A stretch of 64,000 bases of DNA from G963668605 sp963793625. Lineage in GTDB: Bacteria > Acidobacteriota > Terriglobia > Bryobacterales > Bryobacteraceae. The notes beneath the pieces were generated by a model. That model saw only the letters and a list, made by a program, of their open reading frames with translations. It ran no database searches and was not told the DNA's origin. Numbering within the stretch: the stretch's first letter is position 1; every line of letters starts with the position of its first letter. Made by a program: the position numbers and the translations under genes. Below, piece after piece: positions 58,943-64,000 of the stretch. Where the stretch lies: NCBI GenBank assembly GCA_963793625.1, contig CAWCAT010000015.1, positions 124,001-188,000 of the forward strand, given 5' to 3'.

Positions 58943-61900
58943 ATGATTCGCTTTATCTGTGGGCTACTTCTCTTCGGAACGTTGGCGTTGGCGCAGGAAA
59001 CGCGCGGCACGATTGCAGGTGTAGTTTCCGACAGTCAAGCTGCGGAGATACCCAAGGCAAAGGTGATCATCACCAACGTGGACACAGGGGTCGATAATGT
59101 CCTGGAAACGAACGACCGCGGCGCGTACGCTGCGCCGCTGCTACTGCCCGGCAACTATCGCCTGGCGGCCATGCACGAAGGCTTCAAGAAGTTCACGCGT
59201 GATGGCATTACTCTTAGCGTGAACGACAACCTGCGCATCGACGTTCGACTCGAACTCGGCGCGGTGTCCGAAACCGTGAACGTCACCGATGCCGCTCCGC
59301 TTGTGGAAGAGACTAGCGGTAACATGGGCGTCGTGATCGGGGGGAAGGAGGTATCGGAACTGCCCCTGCCTCACGGGAATGCCTACGTGCTAATGGGGCT
59401 TGCTCCTGGCACGACGTTTGAAGGCGATCCCCTCCTGAACCGCCCATATGAGCCTGGCGCCATCGCTGCGTACAGTATGGGCGGCAGCGTCCCTGGAACC
59501 ACCGACATCACCATGGACGGTGTCGTGAACACATACCGCGGCAGCGCCGTCCCGGTCGGAGTTGCTTATACGCCGCCCCCCGATGCGATTGGCGAGATGC
59601 GAATCGAAACCAGTTCCTTCGATGCGCGGACGGGTCAGACCTCCGGCGGATTGGTGAACATCAGTATACGGTCGGGTACTAACAAACTTCACGGTAATTT
59701 CACCTTCACGAAGATGCGGCCCGGTTGGATGGCCAACACATGGTTCGGCAACCGCAACGGCGTTGGGCGCGGGGACTTCGATTACAACCGTTGGGCGAGT
59801 TCGGTGAACGGTCCTATCGTGATCCCCAAGATCTACAACGGCCGCAACCGGACTTTCTTCATGTGGGCGTACGAGGGGATTTCCGATCAGCGTCCCCGGG
59901 GCGGCACCACCCTCACGGTCCCTACTGTGGCTCAACGCAAGGGCGACTTTTCCGAACTCCTCCGCCTCGGAAATAGTTATCAGATCTATGACCCGTTCTC
60001 GCGCCGCCCCGAGGCGGGCAGCACTACCCGTTTTCGCCAGGACCCTTACCCCAACAACATCATTCCCGGGGCGCGTTTGGACCCGGTTGCGATGAAGGTG
60101 ATGGAATACTTTCCGTTGCCTCTCAACGAGGGCACCACTGCCGATCATCGCAACAATTTCCCCAAACCGAACTCGTCCGAGACCGCGGACTACTTTACGC
60201 ACATCGTTCGGGTGGATCACAACTTCTCCTCCGCCAACCGCTTCTTTATCAGGGGAAACGGGTATGTCCGCGACACCCACCGCGCCGATTATTTCGAGAC
60301 TCGCGCGTCGGGCATCCGCGAGCAGTATCACCCCATCGGCTTCTCCGTGGATGACGTGCACACCATCTCTCCCTCTTTTCTGCTCAACTTGCGCTACGGC
60401 TACACGCGAGTGGACTTTCAAACCACGCCCCTTTATGGACGCAATTTTGACCTCGCCAGTTTGGGCTTTCCAAAGTCTTATACCAGTCTCATTAGCCCTG
60501 ACCAGAGCGAGTTCCCGTACTTCTCGATTACCGGCTACTTTAACTCTGTCCTTGCGGGAAGCAAGCGCTTAATGGATACCCATTCCCTGGTTGCGGCCTT
60601 CACCAAGTTGCGTGGCAACCATACACTGGATTTCGGCTTTGAGGCGCGCTCCTACCGTCAGAACGAAAAACCGGGTGATGGCGGCCGCAGTGGACGATTC
60701 GTATTCGATACCACATGGACCCGCGGCCCGCTTGATAATGCGACCAGCTCTCCCATAGGACAGGGCTGGGCTGCATTCGTTACCGGACTTGGTAGCTCCA
60801 CTGGCTATGTGGCGCGTCCGGCCGACTACGCCGAGGCCTCCACCGTTTGGTGCGGCTATATTCAGGACAAGTGGCGCGTGCGTCGCAACCTCACCATCAA
60901 TCTGGGCCTGCGTTACGAGTTGGAGGGCCCGCTAACTGAGCGCTACAACCGCTCGATTCGCAACTTCGACTCCACTGCGGTCTTACCCATCGAAGGGGCA
61001 GCCAAGACCGCCTATGCAGCCAGTTGGGCCGCCAATCCTACTACGGAACTCCCGCCCGATCAGTTCAAGGTCCGCGGCGGCGTGGTCTTCGCCGGTGTCA
61101 ATGGCCAGCCGAGGGAGTTGTGGCAACGCGATAAGAATAATCTGGCGCCGCGTGTCAGCGTGGCTTACACGCTCACACAGAAAACGGTTTTGCGCGCCGG
61201 CTACGGCATCTTCTTCGGCGCTCTCGGCCTGAGGCGTACGGACGTGCGGCAGAACGGATTTTCCCGCAACACGGCGTTCGTCCCCACCAGGGATAGCGGG
61301 TTAAGCTTCTACAGCACGCTGTCTAATCCCTTCCCGGATGGCATCATCGAACCCACAGGAACTGCCTTGGGCGCCATGACGGACGTGGGCAGCAACGCTA
61401 TTACCTTCTTCAACCCTGAGCCGAAGGCCAGCTATAACCAGCGCTGGCAATTCAGCGTGCAGCGTCAGTTCCGCGCCAGCAACATGATCGAAGTCGCCTA
61501 CGTCGGCAACCGCTCCACCAAGATGGAGATCACACGGGATCTTAATGTTGTCGGGAACCAATCACTCTCCCGCAGTCCGTTCTATGACGCGGAGCGTGTC
61601 AACTATCTATCGGCGAACATTCCGAATCCGTTCCGGGGCCTCGATGGCGTGAGCGGCGCACTTGGCACAAACAACACCATCACGCGCGAGAATCTGCTGA
61701 AGCCGTTTCCGCAATTCAGCTCAGTGAGTACCAGCACGTTTCAAGGGTATTACTGGTATCACTCGCTGCAAGTCCGCGGAGCCCGGCGTGTTTCCTCCAG
61801 CCTGACAGTGAATGGATCTTTCACCTGGGCCAAGAGCATGCAGGCCACCGGGTTTTTGAATCCCGCGGACTCGCTGCCTTACGAATCCCTGTCCGGCGCG

Positions 61901-62434
61901 GACAGGCCCTTTCGCGTCACCGCGTCACTCATTTACCAATTGCCCTTCGGCCGGCGCGGCCCTATTCTGCGCTCAGCGCCTCGCTGGCTCGACATGGCTA
62001 TCGGTGGTTGGCAGGTCTCGGCGATCTATATTTCCCAGTCTGGCGCTCTTCTTGCCTGGCAGGACGTGATCTTCCTGGGCGATCCGGCCGACATCAGCAA
62101 AGGTTCCCGCTCCGTGGACCGCTGGTTCAACGTGGATGCCGGGTTCACCCGAAACTCCACAACCCGGCCCTCGTACCACTACCGCACTTGGCCTTTCTAT
62201 CTGTCCAGTCTCCGCCGAGACTCATCCAACAACGCCGATATCTCAGTGAACAAGCGGTTTCGCCTCAACGAGCGCGGCCTCGAACTCCAGATTCGCGGGG
62301 AGGCGCTCAACGCTTTCAATCACCCGACGTTTGGCGGTCCGCAGATGGACCAGTTCAACAGTTCGTTTGGACAGATCACGGCTACGGCCAACTACCCGCG
62401 CCAAATCCAGGCGGTGATTCGCCTCAGCTTCTGA
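58943..62434 (+). CDS. TonB-dependent receptor, Oar-like, with carboxypeptidase-regulatory-like domain
   Basis: 1,163 aa from the ATG at 58943 (AAGGTGG seven bases upstream; an in-frame GTG at 58934 is less likely). Signal peptide MIRFICGLLLFGTLALAQ; sandwich domain TIAGVVSDSQAAEIPKAKVI to YRLAAMHEGFKKFTRDGI; plug with VSELPLPHGNAYVLMGLAPG and ITMDGVVNTYRG; barrel ending RQIQAVIRLSF. A TATACT -10-like hexamer lies near 58898. Next to a divergent esterase and followed by an enolase-family enzyme, implying uptake of an acetylated polysaccharide fragment (inference). Confidence 0.92.
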   Translation: MIRFICGLLLFGTLALAQETRGTIAGVVSDSQAAEIPKAKVIITNVDTGVDNVLETNDRGAYAAPLLLPGNYRLAAMHEGFKKFTRDGITLSVNDNLRIDVRLELGAVSETVNVTDAAPLVEETSGNMGVVIGGKEVSELPLPHGNAYVLMGLAPGTTFEGDPLLNRPYEPGAIAAYSMGGSVPGTTDITMDGVVNTYRGSAVPVGVAYTPPPDAIGEMRIETSSFDARTGQTSGGLVNISIRSGTNKLHGNFTFTKMRPGWMANTWFGNRNGVGRGDFDYNRWASSVNGPIVIPKIYNGRNRTFFMWAYEGISDQRPRGGTTLTVPTVAQRKGDFSELLRLGNSYQIYDPFSRRPEAGSTTRFRQDPYPNNIIPGARLDPVAMKVMEYFPLPLNEGTTADHRNNFPKPNSSETADYFTHIVRVDHNFSSANRFFIRGNGYVRDTHRADYFETRASGIREQYHPIGFSVDDVHTISPSFLLNLRYGYTRVDFQTTPLYGRNFDLASLGFPKSYTSLISPDQSEFPYFSITGYFNSVLAGSKRLMDTHSLVAAFTKLRGNHTLDFGFEARSYRQNEKPGDGGRSGRFVFDTTWTRGPLDNATSSPIGQGWAAFVTGLGSSTGYVARPADYAEASTVWCGYIQDKWRVRRNLTINLGLRYELEGPLTERYNRSIRNFDSTAVLPIEGAAKTAYAASWAANPTTELPPDQFKVRGGVVFAGVNGQPRELWQRDKNNLAPRVSVAYTLTQKTVLRAGYGIFFGALGLRRTDVRQNGFSRNTAFVPTRDSGLSFYSTLSNPFPDGIIEPTGTALGAMTDVGSNAITFFNPEPKASYNQRWQFSVQRQFRASNMIEVAYVGNRSTKMEITRDLNVVGNQSLSRSPFYDAERVNYLSANIPNPFRGLDGVSGALGTNNTITRENLLKPFPQFSSVSTSTFQGYYWYHSLQVRGARRVSSSLTVNGSFTWAKSMQATGFLNPADSLPYESLSGADRPFRVTASLIYQLPFGRRGPILRSAPRWLDMAIGGWQVSAIYISQSGALLAWQDVIFLGDPADISKGSRSVDRWFNVDAGFTRNSTTRPSYHYRTWPFYLSSLRRDSSNNADISVNKRFRLNERGLELQIRGEALNAFNHPTFGGPQMDQFNSSFGQITATANYPRQIQAVIRLSF

Positions 62435-62558
62435 TCAGTCGCCATAGAGCAACAGCCGCGAATCAGTATCGCCGTGGCGGAGCGGTATGATTGATGACGG
62501 TTCAGCAACGCCCGGCACTAGCTCTCTGGCCTATGGCGTGTGCGGCCAAGGAGCGTGA

Positions 62559-63746
62559 ATGCAACGGAGAAGCTTTCTTAGTTCGGCCCTGCTGGGGGCG
62601 GTGCCTTTGCCTGCTGCGGAAGCCACTAATTCCACCATCCGGAAGGTGGAGGCGATTGCGACGCGCATTCCGTATCGCAACACGTTTGTGATCGGCCGCG
62701 GCCTGGTGGCGCAGGCCGGGCAGGCTGGGCGATATGTTTTCGTGCGGGTGGAAACCGCCGCGGGGCTCGTGGGCTGGGGCGAAACCATCGCGCTTCCGAG
62801 TTGGAGCTACGAGACTGCGGAGAGCATCGTTTCCGTAGTGCGCGACTATCTCGCTCCACTTGTGATCGGACGATCGCCGTTTGAGCAGGGGTGGTTTCAG
62901 AAGCGGTTTGACGAGGTCCTCACGCCGGCCGTGAGCCAGGGTTTCCCCTTCGCCAAGAGTGCAGTCATCATGGCCACACTGGACGTGGCGGCCCGGACTG
63001 CTGGGGTGCCGCTTCACGCCCTGTTCGGCGGTAAGCTGCGCGACACTGTTGACCTCACTTTCGCACTCTCAATCGACGCTCCTAAGGCAATGGCGGATGC
63101 GGCGCGGGTGTACCCTTCGGCCCGCTGCTTCAAGCTCAAGGTGTCGGGCGAACCGGCGCTCGACGCCGAGCGCGTAGCAGCGGTGGCTGAAGCGAGGCCA
63201 GATATCGACATCTGGATCGATGCCAACCAGAGCTATCGTCCCGTCCACCTCGAGAGCTTCTTAAAATCCGTGGCGGGTGTCAAGCAGGTCCGCTGCATGG
63301 AGCAGCCTGTCAAGAGCGTGGACTGGTTCGGCATGAAGCGGGCGCGTGATCGCACCTCGCTCCCGATCGCGGTGGACGAAGGCTGCTTTAGTACCTACGA
63401 CGTGGCGCGACTGGCACGCATGGAAGCGTGCGACCTGGTTGTCCTGAAGGCGGCCAAGAGCGGCGGGCCGCTCAACTGCCTGCGGAGCGCGGCGGTCGCG
63501 GAAGCCAACGGCCTCGGACTGCTGGGCAGCGGACTGACCGAAAGCGGCGTGGGCTTCACTGCGAGCGTCCACATGTTTTCGACGCTTGACCTTGTGTTGC
63601 CCCCCGAATTGAACGGCCCAAAATTCATCGCGGACCTCATGGTAGACGGGCTCGAAATTCGCGGAAATACGGTAAAAGTGCCGGACGGCCCCGGACTCGG
63701 CGTACAGGTGGACGAAAAGAAGATCCGGCGCGCCGCCGAATCCTAA
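62559..63746 (+). CDS. Enolase-superfamily enzyme, muconate cycloisomerase/dipeptide epimerase-like
   Basis: 395 aa with a leader MQRRSFLSSALLGAVPLPAA and an AAGGAG ribosome site. The capping domain (RVETAAGLVGWGETIALPSW) is followed by the barrel with CFKLKVSG (the KxK acid-base pair), IWIDANQSYR (metal Asp), MEQPVKS (metal Glu), IAVDEGCFS (metal Asp) and DLVVLKAAKSGG (second catalytic Lys). The two opposed lysines put it in the muconate-lactonising-enzyme subgroup (cycloisomerases, o-succinylbenzoate synthase, dipeptide epimerases), unlike the dehydratase-type relative at 8595. The secretion leader is unusual. It follows the TonB receptor by 124 bp, perhaps in the same unit. Confidence 0.85.
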   Translation: MQRRSFLSSALLGAVPLPAAEATNSTIRKVEAIATRIPYRNTFVIGRGLVAQAGQAGRYVFVRVETAAGLVGWGETIALPSWSYETAESIVSVVRDYLAPLVIGRSPFEQGWFQKRFDEVLTPAVSQGFPFAKSAVIMATLDVAARTAGVPLHALFGGKLRDTVDLTFALSIDAPKAMADAARVYPSARCFKLKVSGEPALDAERVAAVAEARPDIDIWIDANQSYRPVHLESFLKSVAGVKQVRCMEQPVKSVDWFGMKRARDRTSLPIAVDEGCFSTYDVARLARMEACDLVVLKAAKSGGPLNCLRSAAVAEANGLGLLGSGLTESGVGFTASVHMFSTLDLVLPPELNGPKFIADLMVDGLEIRGNTVKVPDGPGLGVQVDEKKIRRAAES

Positions 63747-64000
63747 ATGCAAACTGCAACCGCGCGTTACGCACCGCTGACGGAGACGATGGCGGGATTG
63801 CGATGTCGGCGCTGACGGAGTTTCTGGGGCGAAGCCCCCGGGACATACGCCCGATTCCCAGCAGCGCTTTATGACCTTTGTCCGCAATCACGCCAAGGCC
63901 ATCGTGGCCCGGTCACGCCGTTCAGCGATAGTATAATCGTTTGGCTATCGTCGAATCAGGGTTCCGGTGCGCCGTCCGGCACGATGCAGGAAGGATGCGA
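63747..64000. other. Gene-free end of window with a candidate promoter
   Basis: No gene is supported in the last 254 bp. A short hairpin GGGGC-GAA-GCCCC lies at 63826-63838. A perfect TATAAT at 63932-63937 without a clear -35 could start a plus-strand transcript near 63944 for a gene beyond the window. Confidence 0.4.

Noticed and set aside
59390..60421. A 343-codon minus-strand open frame
   Set aside because: Shadow of the TonB receptor at 58943; no domain features, low-complexity Val/Arg/His composition.
1..64000. CRISPR arrays, tRNA or rRNA genes, phage genes
   Set aside because: No regularly spaced repeats, no cloverleaf or ribosomal sequence and no phage structural genes were seen on reading both strands.

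Overview
The window looks like a carbohydrate-scavenging soil bacterium of the Acidobacteriota, most likely Bryobacterales ('Solibacter'-like). The reasons are four Oar/SusC-like TonB-dependent receptors of about 1,140-1,165 residues, each with an N-terminal carboxypeptidase-regulatory-like domain and none with a SusD partner; many Tat-type (RR) secreted glycosidases and enolase-superfamily enzymes; DinB-like proteins; moderately high GC; and frequent GTG starts. The taxonomic call is inference.

Layout. 1-4326: two ABC exporter modules around a YtrA-type GntR repressor whose palindromic operator overlaps its own GTG start, plus a small lipoprotein. 4352-7637: a frame-broken S1 sulfatase and a badly broken unknown locus. 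7673-13484: a sugar catabolic block (TIM-barrel isomerase, galactonate/mannonate dehydratase-like enolase, FucP-like permease, six-hairpin glycosidase). 13544-20832: DinB, GYD protein, then a strongly structured RNA leader in front of a TonB receptor, a GH28 polygalacturonase and an unknown TIM-barrel-like protein in one operon. 20972-27613: methyltransferase, secreted helical-repeat protein and a reverse-strand TonB receptor, all frame-broken. 27667-28988: a decayed IS1202/ISNCY-type element sitting in that receptor's promoter between 17-bp target duplications. 29021-32361: cobalamin-binding-like protein, PIG-L deacetylase, APC permease. 32400-35813: mobile-element debris (IS256 element, group II intron remnant) around a LuxR-type regulator with a degenerate receiver. 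35814-48300: GH5-like and GH27 glycosidases on the minus strand, then a LacI regulon in which an identical 18-bp operator stands before lacI and before a DUF5107/TPR - glycosidase - TonB receptor operon. 48349-56520: secreted DinB and a sensory cluster (PAS hybrid kinase, MASE1/PAS/GAF kinase, two response regulators). 56777-63746: tandem alpha/beta-hydrolase esterase, a fourth TonB receptor and a muconate-cycloisomerase-like enolase.

How it works together: outer-membrane receptors import oligosaccharides (pectin/galactoside-like, judged from GH28 and GH27), secreted glycosidases, an esterase and a sulfatase trim them, and the permeases, isomerase and enolase-family dehydratases feed the sugars or sugar acids into metabolism. 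Control is visible at four places: the GntR operator, the LacI operator pair, a 20-bp promoter box shared by a TonB receptor and the GH27 gene, and the structured leader at 14385-14489.

Caveat: at least 14 genes are interrupted by one or more simple frame breaks although both sides still read as conserved protein. This may be uncorrected sequencing indels rather than true pseudogenes, so I give full spans and mark the breaks.
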